From: Flavobacterium alkalisoli
GTDB lineage: Bacteria; Bacteroidota; Bacteroidia; Flavobacteriales; Flavobacteriaceae
DNA length: 64,000 bases
NCBI RefSeq assembly: GCF_008000935.1
Contig: NZ_CP042831.1
Coordinates: 1,240,001 to 1,304,000 of the forward strand
Direction of reading: 5' to 3'
The translations under genes were made by a program, and so were the position numbers. Below the pieces are notes generated by a model, which searched no databases, was not told the DNA's origin, and saw only the letters and a program-made list of their open reading frames with translations. Within the stretch, counting starts at the first letter, position 1, and each line of letters starts with the position of its first letter. Below are positions 52,483 to 61,689 of this stretch, piece after piece.

Positions 52483-54085
52483 CAGTTCGAGAAGGACGTT
52501 TTTAAGAAACCTGGGGGCTATAGCTGTCGGGGCTGCCTTTATACAGTCTTGTGCTAAGAAAATTAAGTCAGTTGCCTTAAGGCTCACAGGAACATCTCAT
52601 ATTTTGGGGCATCGTTTGTGGGCTAAAGATTTTCCTAACCCTACAAAGGAGCTTAGTATTCCCATACTTATTGTAGGTGGTGGAATAACAGGATTAAGTG
52701 CTGCAAGGCAACTTATGCGAAAAGGAGCAGAAGATTTTTTACTTATTGAGCTTGAAGATCACACCGGAGGCAATTCCTCTAACGGGGAAAATGCCTATTC
52801 AAAATATCCGCTTGGGGCACACTATCTGCCTCTTCCAAATTTTCACGATAAAGAACTCATTACTTTTTTAGAGGAGGAAAATATAATAACCGGATATGAT
52901 AATGCCGGATATCCTGTTTTTGATGAAGAACAGCTTACTTTTTCGCCTCAGGAAAGACTCTTTTATAAAAACACATGGCAGGAAGGGCTTATACCACGTT
53001 ATGGCACTTCTGAAAAGACGATAGCCGAATTTGACCATTTCTTTAAGCTGATGGAAGGCTTTAGGGATCAAAAAGGAAAGGACGGAAAGTATAGTTTTGA
53101 TTTGCCAATTGAAAACGGTTCTCACGACGCAAATAACAAAGAGTTGGATGCAATAACGATGCAACAATGGCTAACGGATAATGGTTTTAAAACTGAAGAG
53201 GTTTTTGAGTATGTTGACTATTGCTGCCGAGACGATTTTGGTTTGGGAATAAAGTATGTGTCTGCCTGGGCAGGCGTTCATTATTTTGCTGCCAGAAAAC
53301 ATAACAACGGGGAGTCTAATAAAGAAAGCGTGCTTACCTGGCCGGAAGGTAACGCCAGGCTGGCTTCTCACCTAAAAAGATATGCATTAAACAAAACTCT
53401 GGTTAATCATATTGTTTTTGAGGTTGCTTCTGTTGATGATAAGGTTGTGGTTAAGGTCTTTGATGGCCAAAATAAAAAAACCATTGCTATTACAGCAAAT
53501 AAGGTGATAATGGCAATACCACAGTTTGTTAACGGTTATATTTTTAAACAAAGAAAGCCTCTTGTTAAAGAGTTTAATTATGCTCCGTGGCTATTGGCAA
53601 CTATAACGCTAAGCGATTTACCGGATGATTTTGGACAACCACTTTCTTGGGATAATGTTATTTATAAAGGGGAAGGTGTAGGTTACATATACGATCAGCA
53701 TCAGTCTTTAAAGCAGGTACATCAAAAAAAGGTAATTACTTATTATCATGCTTTTTCCTGTAATGATATTGTGGCTAAGCGAAAAGAAGTTTACGGTAAG
53801 GGTAAAGAGTATTGGAAAGAATTTGTACTTAACGATATAAAGAAAGCCCATCCTTGGATTGAAGATTTTACCGAAGATATAGCAATACATATTTTGGGAC
53901 ATGGTATGATAAGCCCTGTTCCCGGATTTATATTTGGTAATGCCAGGAAACAGGCTTCATCTGTTATAGAGAATAAAATATTTTTTGCCCATAGTGACCT
54001 TTCCGGTATTTCGGTTTTTGAGGAGGCTTTTCATCAGGGTATTAATGCAGCAAATAAATTACTAAATGAAACAACCCTGGATTGA
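52460..54085 (+). CDS. Tat-exported FAD-dependent amine-oxidase-like protein
   Basis: From ATG 52460 the 541-residue protein has a Tat signal (SSRRTFLRN, residues 9-17) and a possible lipobox (IQSC, Cys31), so it is likely periplasmic or membrane-anchored. The FAD motif LIVGGGITGLSAARQL lies at ~70-85, followed by LLIELEDHTGGN. The C-terminal HSDLSGISVFEEAFHQG resembles the last FAD-contacting segment of the amine-oxidase/protoporphyrinogen-oxidase group. The substrate is not known; a polyamine is a natural guess from the neighbours. It overlaps the previous gene by 23 bases and the next by 20. Confidence 0.87.
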   Translation: MKNGEGYNSSRRTFLRNLGAIAVGAAFIQSCAKKIKSVALRLTGTSHILGHRLWAKDFPNPTKELSIPILIVGGGITGLSAARQLMRKGAEDFLLIELEDHTGGNSSNGENAYSKYPLGAHYLPLPNFHDKELITFLEEENIITGYDNAGYPVFDEEQLTFSPQERLFYKNTWQEGLIPRYGTSEKTIAEFDHFFKLMEGFRDQKGKDGKYSFDLPIENGSHDANNKELDAITMQQWLTDNGFKTEEVFEYVDYCCRDDFGLGIKYVSAWAGVHYFAARKHNNGESNKESVLTWPEGNARLASHLKRYALNKTLVNHIVFEVASVDDKVVVKVFDGQNKKTIAITANKVIMAIPQFVNGYIFKQRKPLVKEFNYAPWLLATITLSDLPDDFGQPLSWDNVIYKGEGVGYIYDQHQSLKQVHQKKVITYYHAFSCNDIVAKRKEVYGKGKEYWKEFVLNDIKKAHPWIEDFTEDIAIHILGHGMISPVPGFIFGNARKQASSVIENKIFFAHSDLSGISVFEEAFHQGINAANKLLNETTLD

Positions 54086-55097
54086 TAAGGCAAAAACCGA
54101 CAGTATATTTATACTGATGCCCCCATTTGTGGTTTTGGCAATTGTATTTTTTTGCCAGGGATGGCTCATCAATCTTGAAAAAGAATATTCGTTTTATACA
54201 TGGTTGTTTTTTGTGGTGTTTATAGATGTTGCCCATGTATATGCCACTTTATTTAAAACATACTTGGTACCGCAAACTTTCAGGGAAAAAAAGAGGCTGT
54301 TGATAGGATTGCCTATAGTATGTTTCTTTATTGGCCTTATACTTTTTATGTTAGGGAGCAGGGTGTTTTGGATAACGCTTGCCTACATTGCCGTTTTTCA
54401 TTTTATAAGGCAGCAATATGGTTTTATGAGATTGTATTCCAGACTCGAAAATAAAACACGTCTCAGTGTCTTTTTTGATAACCTAACCATATATGCCGCA
54501 ACCGTATACCCAATGCTTTACTGGTTTATGAGTGCGCAAAGAAAGTATACATGGTTTATGGAAAATGAGTTTTTTACTTACAGGAATGATGAACTGCTTG
54601 CTGTTTTTGGTTATGTGTATGTGTTGATATTGGTTATTTATACTGTGAGGGTTATATATACTTTTGCTAAAAGCGGTTATTTTAATATTCCTAAAAATGC
54701 CATAATAATTGGTACCGCCGCTTCCTGGTATTTTGGGATTGTATATTACAATAACGACCTTGTTTTTACCATGCTGAATATAGTTTCACACGGTGTGCCA
54801 TACATGGCATTAATCTATCTTAAAGAAATAAGGCAGCCAAAGCAAAATGCATCGTCATTTATGCAGTATATTAACAGCTATAAAGGAATTATTATATATG
54901 TTGGGCTTTTGTTGCTTTTGGCTTTTTCTGAAGAATACCTTTGGGAAATTACAGTTTGGCAGGAACAGTTCTCTTTTTCAGGAGCGGCTGTATTTCAAAA
55001 CTGGCATTTTTTACTTGTACCATTGCTTGTAGTGCCGCAGTTTACCCACTACATACTTGACGGGTTTATCTGGAAGACCCCTAAGAAAGCAGCATAG
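54066..55097 (+). CDS. Polytopic membrane protein with buried His residues
   Basis: The 343-residue protein has about ten hydrophobic helices and several His in or near them (IDVAHVYATLF, VFHFIRQQYG, IVSHGVPYMALI, QFTHYILDGFIWK). I know no family. The buried His could bind a metal or heme, as in membrane oxygenases/desaturases, but the usual HxxHH boxes are not seen. It is the last gene of the polyamine operon and overlaps the oxidoreductase by 20 bases, so it is probably its membrane partner. Confidence 0.75.
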   Translation: MKQPWIDKAKTDSIFILMPPFVVLAIVFFCQGWLINLEKEYSFYTWLFFVVFIDVAHVYATLFKTYLVPQTFREKKRLLIGLPIVCFFIGLILFMLGSRVFWITLAYIAVFHFIRQQYGFMRLYSRLENKTRLSVFFDNLTIYAATVYPMLYWFMSAQRKYTWFMENEFFTYRNDELLAVFGYVYVLILVIYTVRVIYTFAKSGYFNIPKNAIIIGTAASWYFGIVYYNNDLVFTMLNIVSHGVPYMALIYLKEIRQPKQNASSFMQYINSYKGIIIYVGLLLLLAFSEEYLWEITVWQEQFSFSGAAVFQNWHFLLVPLLVVPQFTHYILDGFIWKTPKKAA

Positions 55098-55190
55098 TTA
55101 AAAGCTGAAATGGTTTTCATACTTATTTTTTCTATCGGGTCTTGATTTTTAAAATATCTTTTCAACTTTTATAATATGAACGTCAATAAA

Positions 55191-55216
55191 AAAGCCCCTT
55201 CAATTGAAGGGGCTTT
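55191..55216. terminator. Bidirectional terminator after the polyamine operon
   Basis: A 26-base perfect palindrome (AAAGCCCCTTCA and its complement, 55191-55216) with A/T runs. It serves the operon ending at 55097 and the convergent M43 protease gene ending at 55235. Confidence 0.88.
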
Positions 55217-55234
55217 AAATATAAAGTGTAAAAA

Positions 55235-57283
55235 TTAGTTTTTAATAAACTTAAGCGTTGCGCTTTGACCTTCTATATCAATTTTTATGAAATAAATGCC
55301 ATTGCTGTATGCAGAAGTATTAATGCTAAGATTATCAACTGAGTTAACTTCAGACTGTGCTACTACCTGTCCTAAGTTGTTGTAGATAGTATAGCTTTCC
55401 GGGAGCTCGTTGTTTTTTATGCTGATATTGATGATGCTATTAGTAGGGTTAGGGTAAAGTTTGATTCCGTTTTCATAAACAAAATCATTATTGCCTAAAG
55501 TGGTGTCTACATAGAATGAAGTTTCTTCTGTAGCTCCAAAAGAACCTCCTGAAGCAACAACTGTTCCGTCTATTGTAGTAACCTCATAATATCCCTCTCC
55601 AAAATCACAGCACATACCGTCTCCAGCCTGATCAATGATTACAAAAGTATAACACTGGCTAATTTCAAGCTCAACAGTTTCGGTATACAGTGTGTCGTCA
55701 TCATATGGTCCTCCATAAGTAACCAATTCTTCATTAGCGTCTAGAACACCCCAATAAGTTTCATCTCCCCATCCGTCAGTTAAAATAGTAACCGTTAATG
55801 CCTGAGTGTTGTATGATCCTACTGGTGTATAAGTGAAATCTTGTGTTATAGTATCATTTAACGGAGCCTCATCTTCTGTGTTGTTTACAGAAACTATATA
55901 TAGACTAAGCGTGTGCTCTCCTGCTGCAGGCTCTGCTACAGGGAGTTCTATAGTAACAGTTTCTCCATTTTCAAGTTCACCTGTCCAGCTATAAACAGCA
56001 GCTTCTTCATCAAGTGTATAGCTTATTTCGGCTGCTGTAATTGTATTATTCCCTGTGTTTTTAAGGTTGATAGTTAAGGCAAACTCTTCTCCGCAAGATT
56101 GCTGAAGCGGGTTTATGTTAAGCGATCCGTCATTGTCATAAACAACGCCAGGAACACAGCCGTCAGAAGTTATCAGTGATGCTCTTCTTGGAGAGTTAGC
56201 TAATACTGCCTGCATTCTTTCTTTTTGGTTTTGAGTGAATACATTCTGGCAACTATCGTTTGTATAGTCCATGTAATTTTCAATCATATCCATTCCGGGA
56301 GAGCTAGGGCATGAATCCTGTCCTTCGGGACATCCGCTGTTAGCAGCTGCAGCTACAGGAGTATCAGCACAATAGTCATCAAAACTGCAATTTCCGTCAC
56401 CCCAAATGTGTCTAAGGCCAAAATAATGTCCTACTTCGTGTGAAGCCGAACGTCCTTTATCTTTACCGCCTTCTTCATCATAGTATCCGTTAGGGTAAAT
56501 GTCTGATGAACCACAATACATTGCTCCAAGTGCAACACCATCTGTTTCTGCAAGTACAGGAAGTCCTTCTTCTTCAAGACCCTCAAGGCCTGATTCTGTT
56601 GGGAACTGTGCATAACCCGCAAGTTCACCTATAGGTGTGCCATTGAAACCGATATACAGATTGCTAACAACCCAAATGTTTAGGTATTTGTTAGGATCCC
56701 ATTGTGTTTGTGGTTTTATTATGGTTTCAACTGCATCCATTTCCCATCCGTAAGGATCGTCGTTTTCATAATAATGTCTTGTAATACCGCTTGTTGCTAT
56801 TCCGTATTCATCTCTTTGTGCCAAACAGAATTCTATTTCCATATCAGCACCTACCGGGTTTGTGTTAAAGCCAGGGGTATCTGCCATTCTTCTAAAATCC
56901 TGATTTAATACCGTAAGCTGCGAAAGTATTTGCTCATCGGCAATGTTTTCATTTTGGCCAATTGCATCTCCATCGTGTATAATGTGAAATACTACTGGAA
57001 TTGTAACCACCTCATTAGTGGTTTGAGTGTTTTTTAAAAAGCCTTTGGCCTTTTGTTCCTCAATTTTTTGTGCAATCCATTCTTCAAACTGTACAGTGTT
57101 AGATCTGTTTGGGAATTTTCTCTGTAAGTTTTCTTCATATTGTGTGGTGGCGCAGTTAATTAACCCGCTTTTTTGGCTGGGGCCAAATTGTTTTGTTTTC
57201 TTGCTTTGTGCAAAAGCTCCTGCTGATAGCAGACCAGACAATGCAAGTAAACCGATTTTAAAAGTAGTAGTGTTTAATTTCAT
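55235..57283 (-). CDS. Secreted M43-family zinc metalloprotease with T9SS sorting domain
   Basis: The start at ATG 57283 gives a signal peptide (SGLLSAGAFAQ) and 682 residues; the longer frame to 57358 adds non-signal sequence. After a pro-region comes the pappalysin-type catalytic domain with HEVGHYFGLRHIWGD (HExxHxxGxxH, about residues 285-299) and MIENYMDYTND (Met-turn). Then follow a CARDB-like domain (~405-500), a beta-rich domain with DGWGDETYWGVLD, and a type A sorting domain (GIKLYPNPTNSIINI to TLKFIKN). It is secreted by T9SS and probably degrades proteins outside the cell. It appears to be transcribed alone. Confidence 0.94.
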   Translation of the reverse strand: MKLNTTTFKIGLLALSGLLSAGAFAQSKKTKQFGPSQKSGLINCATTQYEENLQRKFPNRSNTVQFEEWIAQKIEEQKAKGFLKNTQTTNEVVTIPVVFHIIHDGDAIGQNENIADEQILSQLTVLNQDFRRMADTPGFNTNPVGADMEIEFCLAQRDEYGIATSGITRHYYENDDPYGWEMDAVETIIKPQTQWDPNKYLNIWVVSNLYIGFNGTPIGELAGYAQFPTESGLEGLEEEGLPVLAETDGVALGAMYCGSSDIYPNGYYDEEGGKDKGRSASHEVGHYFGLRHIWGDGNCSFDDYCADTPVAAAANSGCPEGQDSCPSSPGMDMIENYMDYTNDSCQNVFTQNQKERMQAVLANSPRRASLITSDGCVPGVVYDNDGSLNINPLQQSCGEEFALTINLKNTGNNTITAAEISYTLDEEAAVYSWTGELENGETVTIELPVAEPAAGEHTLSLYIVSVNNTEDEAPLNDTITQDFTYTPVGSYNTQALTVTILTDGWGDETYWGVLDANEELVTYGGPYDDDTLYTETVELEISQCYTFVIIDQAGDGMCCDFGEGYYEVTTIDGTVVASGGSFGATEETSFYVDTTLGNNDFVYENGIKLYPNPTNSIINISIKNNELPESYTIYNNLGQVVAQSEVNSVDNLSINTSAYSNGIYFIKIDIEGQSATLKFIKN

Positions 57284-57356
57284 TCTAAGGAATTTAAATT
57301 CGGAATCGAAAATAATTAATATTTTGTATGCAAGCCGACCAATTCCCTTTTTTAAC

Positions 57357-57387
57357 AAAAAATCCCGAGAGTATATCGGGATTTTTT
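57357..57387. terminator. Terminator after the DUF3050 gene
   Basis: A 12-base perfect stem (AAAAAATCCCGA 57357-57368 with TCGGGATTTTTT 57376-57387), 18 bases after the minus-strand stop codon of the DUF3050 gene and upstream of the protease gene. Confidence 0.88.
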
Positions 57388-57404
57388 TGTTTTATGCTAT
57401 TTTT

Positions 57405-58190
57405 TTATATCGAAGCCATATCGTGATGAAGAATGTTTTCTTCTATAGCATTCCATAATCCTATTCTCTTTTCAAGCGCCTGTTTAGAGGTTTCTTCCAC
57501 TTCACGCCATTTTTGCTCATCGTCTCCGCAAAGTTCATTTATCATTTGCATTGCCATTGGTCCGTGCTCGTCGGCATCCAGTTCAATGTGTCTTTCAAAG
57601 TAGTATATAAGCTTGTCAAGGTTTGTTTCCGGGAAGTTTTTCTGGAAGTTTTTCAGTATTTCGGTAAACATGCTCGGGATAAGGTCTTCACGGCCAAAGG
57701 TAAATGCAGCAGCTATCTGGTGAGGCTGGCCCTGATCTATGGTCATAAAAGTAAAGTTTAAAAAATCCTTTATCTTATCGTGCAGGTGACTTTGCTTTAT
57801 CGAAACAAAAATGTTTTGTGTTGCTACCACATCTTCTAGAAATGCCTTTACATCGGTAGTATTGGCACCACAGTCTTTCATGGCATCCACATACATTTCA
57901 TAGTGGCTTAATCTTTTTCCGTCAGCACTAATATCTGTTTCTTCTGCAAGTACAATTTCGTTAATCAGGTAACGAATATCGGGGTTGCCTACAGGAAGCC
58001 ACGGGGTGGTGGTGCATGTAAGTTTAGACTGTAATGCCTTTAACAGCGACATAAAATCCCAAACGGCATATACGTGCCCTTCTAAAAAGCACTTAAGGTC
58101 ATCTATGGTTTTTACTTTTCCGTATAAAGAATGCGTTAACAGAAGGTCTTTTTGGGGTTGGATACTTTTGTTAATGGTATCTGTATTCAT
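57405..58190 (-). CDS. DUF3050 (heme-oxygenase-like fold) protein
   Basis: The 261-residue soluble, mostly helical protein has the DUF3050 pattern, with the N-terminal FLEGHVYAVWDFMSLLKALQ (residues ~35-54), NEIVLAEETDISADGKRLSHYEMY, and the C-terminal FERHIELDADEHGPMA. The spaced His and Glu residues in helices (EGHVYAVWDF, EIVLAEETD, HIELDADEHG) look like a diiron site of the heme-oxygenase-like diiron group, but function is unproven. It lies between terminators and is monocistronic. Confidence 0.87.
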   Translation of the reverse strand: MNTDTINKSIQPQKDLLLTHSLYGKVKTIDDLKCFLEGHVYAVWDFMSLLKALQSKLTCTTTPWLPVGNPDIRYLINEIVLAEETDISADGKRLSHYEMYVDAMKDCGANTTDVKAFLEDVVATQNIFVSIKQSHLHDKIKDFLNFTFMTIDQGQPHQIAAAFTFGREDLIPSMFTEILKNFQKNFPETNLDKLIYYFERHIELDADEHGPMAMQMINELCGDDEQKWREVEETSKQALEKRIGLWNAIEENILHHDMASI

Positions 58191-58211
58191 AGCCTGGTTT
58201 TTTACAAAATT

Positions 58212-58243
58212 AAAAAAGCTTCTTTGTATAAAGAAGCTTTTTT
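58212..58243. terminator. Terminator after the acyl-CoA dehydrogenase
   Basis: A 14-base perfect stem (58212-58225 with 58230-58243, AAAAAAGCTTCTTT/AAAGAAGCTTTTTT), four-base loop. It lies 42-73 bases after the minus-strand stop codon and just upstream of the DUF3050 gene. Confidence 0.9.
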
Positions 58244-58284
58244 TGATTGATTTTTTAAATAAACGTATAATTTATAATTATATT

Positions 58285-59463
58285 TTATTTGAAAGCCGCA
58301 TGGCCAGTAATGTCAAGACCGGTTATTAAAAGGTGAATATCATGTGTTCCCTCATAAGTAATTACACTTTCTAGGTTCATCATGTGACGCATGATAGAAT
58401 ATTCTCCTGTAATACCCATACCGCCTAAAATCTGACGTGCTTCGCGGGCAATGTTAAGAGCCATGTCCACATTATTTCTTTTTGCCATAGAGATTTGTGC
58501 CGTTGTGGCTTTCCCCTCATTTCTTAAAACACCAAGCCTCCACGTTAGTAACTGGGCCTTGGTAATTTCGGTAATCATTTCGGCAAGTTTCTTTTGCTGA
58601 AGTTGTGTTGCAGCAATAGGTTTGTCAAACTGAATACGTTCTTTTGCATAACGCAGTGCCGTATCATAACAATCCATTGCGGCACCAATGGCACCCCATG
58701 CAATTCCGTAACGGGCAGAGTCAAGGCACCCAAGCGGAGCACCAAGACCTGATTTATTTGGTAAAAGGTTTTCTTTAGGGACTTTTACATTGTCAAAAAT
58801 AAGTTCACCGGTAGCCGATGCTCTTAATGACCATTTATTGTGAGTTTCCGGAGTGGAGAATCCTTCCATACCACGCTCTACTATCAAACCGTGAATTCTT
58901 CCTGTTTCGTCTTTAGCCCAAACTACTGCAATATCAGCAAAAGGAGCATTAGAGATCCACATTTTTGCACCGTTTAAAAGGTAATGATCACCCATATCCT
59001 TAAAGTTGGTTATCATACCGCCCGGGTTAGAACCATAGTCTGGCTCAGTTAAACCAAAGCAGCCCATAAACTCACCTGAAGCAAGTTTAGGCAGGTATTT
59101 TTTACGTTGCTCTTCGTTACCATATTTCCATATCGGGTACATAACAAGTGATGACTGTACCGATGCTGTAGAACGAACACCGCTGTCGCCGCGCTCTATT
59201 TCCTGCATGATAAGTCCGTAAGAAATCTGGTCAAGACCGGCACCGCCGTACTCTTCCGGAATATAAGGGCCAAATGCGCCTATATCGGCAAGTCCCTGTA
59301 TTATTTGTTTAGGGAATTCTGCCTTTTGAGCATAATCTTCAATTATTGGAGATACTTCGCGTTTTACCCATTCGCGGGCAGCATCGCGAACCATTTTATG
59401 TTCGTCTGTCAGTAACTCGTCAAGTAAATAGTAATCAGGAGCCTGAAATAAATCTGGTTTCAT
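58285..59463 (-). CDS. Acyl-CoA dehydrogenase, glutaryl-CoA dehydrogenase-like
   Basis: The 392-residue flavoenzyme has ACAD features: EEYGGAGLDQISYGLIMQEIERGDS, CFGLTEPDYGSNPGGM, and the C-terminal GGMGITGEYSIMRHMMNL followed by VITYEGTHDIHLLITG, where the Glu is the catalytic base position of the glutaryl-CoA branch. Glutaryl-CoA dehydrogenase oxidises and decarboxylates glutaryl-CoA to crotonyl-CoA in lysine and tryptophan degradation. The saccharopine-type enzyme ~34 kb away would fit such a route, but that is inference. It is monocistronic. Confidence 0.9.
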   Translation of the reverse strand: MKPDLFQAPDYYLLDELLTDEHKMVRDAAREWVKREVSPIIEDYAQKAEFPKQIIQGLADIGAFGPYIPEEYGGAGLDQISYGLIMQEIERGDSGVRSTASVQSSLVMYPIWKYGNEEQRKKYLPKLASGEFMGCFGLTEPDYGSNPGGMITNFKDMGDHYLLNGAKMWISNAPFADIAVVWAKDETGRIHGLIVERGMEGFSTPETHNKWSLRASATGELIFDNVKVPKENLLPNKSGLGAPLGCLDSARYGIAWGAIGAAMDCYDTALRYAKERIQFDKPIAATQLQQKKLAEMITEITKAQLLTWRLGVLRNEGKATTAQISMAKRNNVDMALNIAREARQILGGMGITGEYSIMRHMMNLESVITYEGTHDIHLLITGLDITGHAAFK

Positions 59464-59600
59464 TTATAACGTTTTAGTTGAAGGCAAAAGTAAACAAGAA
59501 TTGTAACAAATCAAGAATAAAATGTTGTATTTTTTAGCTGACATATGGAAATACCTCATTAAACTGTTATATATTGGTAAATCTTAAAACCAGCTAAAAT

Positions 59601-60389
59601 ATGAAACCATTATTAATTGCTTCAACAGCATTGTTAAGTGTTGCGCTTTATGCTCAGGATACGGCAATGGCAAACGTAGATAGTGCAAACAATACTGTTT
59701 TAAATTACAGCCTTAATGAGCTTGCTGTGAGTGAAGATACTCCTGATGTTTTATTGGGTGAACTTAACAGTAAGAAATCCAAAAAAGGACAGACTATTAG
59801 TGCTGATAGTAAAGTTGCCTATTATTTTGAGAATACTACAGGGGAAGATGGGGTTTATCTTAAATCCATGCTTTTTAAAGTGGCTAAAGTAAAGCACAAA
59901 ACAGAAGCCCGTATTAAAATATACAAAAAGCACGATTACGTGCAGGATACTTATCATCCTAAAACTGGTGCTAAATTTTCGTATGCTACTTTTATACCGG
60001 GAGATCCTATAGCTACACAGGAAATAATTGTTTTTCTTGAGCCTGGACAGAAAGGTGTAGTTGAGGTTGATTTAACGGAGTACAGTATAATGATGTCTAA
60101 AGAAGGACTTTTTTTAAGTCTTGAAGGCGTGGGGTATTATGATGCTGCAGGAAAACCGGCAAAAATTACAGATCCCAAAGAAATGACCTGGATTGATTTT
60201 CATCCTACTACAACAGATAATTATTGCGGATGGATTAATCCCATTGGAACCAATAGTTACTTTTGGAACAATATAAACAAACACCTTAAGGTTGATTATG
60301 AAGTTGTGTTTGAGCATAAACCATCTAAAAAGACTATTACGGCTCCTAACTTTGGGCTTAAGGTAATTATGCCTAAATTAAAGTTTTAA
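59601..60389 (+). CDS. Exported protein of unknown function
   Basis: A 262-residue protein with a signal peptide (MKPLLIASTALLSVALYAQ). The rest is beta-rich with many Lys and Tyr and contains EAGQ-like and WIDFHPTTTDNYCGWINP segments; no family is recognised. It may be a periplasmic or outer-membrane-associated protein. Its 3' end overlaps the convergent trmN6-like gene by 12 bases. Confidence 0.75.
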   Translation: MKPLLIASTALLSVALYAQDTAMANVDSANNTVLNYSLNELAVSEDTPDVLLGELNSKKSKKGQTISADSKVAYYFENTTGEDGVYLKSMLFKVAKVKHKTEARIKIYKKHDYVQDTYHPKTGAKFSYATFIPGDPIATQEIIVFLEPGQKGVVEVDLTEYSIMMSKEGLFLSLEGVGYYDAAGKPAKITDPKEMTWIDFHPTTTDNYCGWINPIGTNSYFWNNINKHLKVDYEVVFEHKPSKKTITAPNFGLKVIMPKLKF

Positions 60390-61085
60390 ATAAAAATCTT
60401 TAGTAAGTGCAGTATATTCCGAAGTGTATTGATGGCGGGCAGTCTCTATAGTCAGCTCATCAATGACAGTTTCGGTTTGCTGTCGTATAAAGGCTAAAAG
60501 GCTTCTCTTGATTTCTGTTTCAGGGGTGCCTTTTACCCTTGTTATTTTGGCAGGGTAAAGACCGAACTCAGCAGCAATAGCCTTAAATTTTTCTTCTTCC
60601 TTAAAAGGAATAATTACTGAAAAAATGCCGTTTTCAGAAAGTAGCATGGCAGCAGCTTCAATAAGCTCTTTAAAAGGCAGCGATTCGGTAAATCGTGCTT
60701 TGTCGCGCTGTTCGTTTCCTGAGCTGTAATTCTCGGTGTAAAAAGGAGGGTTGGATACAATAATATCATATTCCTCGTCTTCCATTTCCTCTACAAACTC
60801 ATCAAGGCCTGCGTGATAACAAAACAGGCGGTCGCTCCAAGGGCTTTCTTCAAAGTTCTCTACAGCCTGTTCGTAGGCGTCATCATCAATCTCAATAGCG
60901 TCAATCTGTTCTGCATGGCTGCGCTGTGCAAGCATCAGGGCTATAAGTCCGGTTCCGGCTCCTATGTCAAGTATGCTGAAAGGGTTGTTTACAACCGGTG
61001 TCCAGGCGCCAAGCAAAACACCATCGGTGCCCACTTTCATGGCACATTTATCCTGTTGTATGGTAAATTGCTTGAATTGGAACAT
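60378..61085 (-). CDS. tRNA1(Val) (adenine(37)-N6)-methyltransferase-like
   Basis: The 235-residue enzyme has the TrmN6/YfiC layout: GTDGVLLGAWTPVVN, the SAM motif ILDIGAGTGLIALMLAQR, and the amino-methylase motif IIVSNPPFYTENY (NPPF, about residue 110). The E. coli enzyme makes m6A37 in tRNA-Val. It lies 59 bases after rimM, so it belongs to the rpsP operon. Confidence 0.9.
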   Translation of the reverse strand: MFQFKQFTIQQDKCAMKVGTDGVLLGAWTPVVNNPFSILDIGAGTGLIALMLAQRSHAEQIDAIEIDDDAYEQAVENFEESPWSDRLFCYHAGLDEFVEEMEDEEYDIIVSNPPFYTENYSSGNEQRDKARFTESLPFKELIEAAAMLLSENGIFSVIIPFKEEEKFKAIAAEFGLYPAKITRVKGTPETEIKRSLLAFIRQQTETVIDELTIETARHQYTSEYTALTKDFYLKL

Positions 61086-61144
61086 TTCTTAAAAGTGAGA
61101 TGTTAGATTTGAGTAATGAGATAAGATGTGTTAACCCAAAACAA

Positions 61145-61675
61145 TTAACTGTTTAGGTATAGGTCTATAAGCCCTTCAGGAGTGTTAAGGATAATTTTTT
61201 TGTTTTCACGGTCTACCTTTATGATAAAATCATCTATCATAGGTATAAGGATCTCAATATCGCCTTTGAGTATTTCAAAAAGTGGCTGAGCCGATGTATC
61301 GTTAATGCCTACTATTTTACCAACATTGCCTAAACGCTGGTCTTCGGCATCAAAACCTATTACTTCATGAAAATAAAACTTATCGCCTTCCAGTTCAGGT
61401 AGCATTGACAGGGGAAGGTATACTTCGCAGCCTAAAATCTTTTCGGCGTCCTCCTCGCTGCTCACATCTTCAAAGCGTGTTCTTAAAAAATCGCCTTTGT
61501 GTAGTGAAGATGTTTCAATAAAAAATGGAACCAGATGTTTGTTTATTTCAACAAACACTGATTCCATGTTTTCATACAAACCCGGCTCGTCAGTATCTAA
61601 ATAGATAAGGACTTCACCTTTGTAACTGAATTTTTTGGCGATTTTGCCTAAATAGAAACAATCTTCTTTACGCAT
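61145..61675 (-). CDS. rimM: Ribosome maturation factor RimM
   Basis: The 176-residue protein has the N-terminal RimM domain (FYLGKIAKKFSYKGEVLI) and the C-terminal PRC-barrel (FHEVIGFDAEDQRLGNVGKI, then PMIDDFIIKVDRENKKIIL). It binds S19 and helps assemble the 30S head. It lies 14 bases after rpsP, the usual neighbour. Confidence 0.96.
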   Translation of the reverse strand: MRKEDCFYLGKIAKKFSYKGEVLIYLDTDEPGLYENMESVFVEINKHLVPFFIETSSLHKGDFLRTRFEDVSSEEDAEKILGCEVYLPLSMLPELEGDKFYFHEVIGFDAEDQRLGNVGKIVGINDTSAQPLFEILKGDIEILIPMIDDFIIKVDRENKKIILNTPEGLIDLYLNS

Positions 61676-61689
61676 AAATCGCAGTCAAA

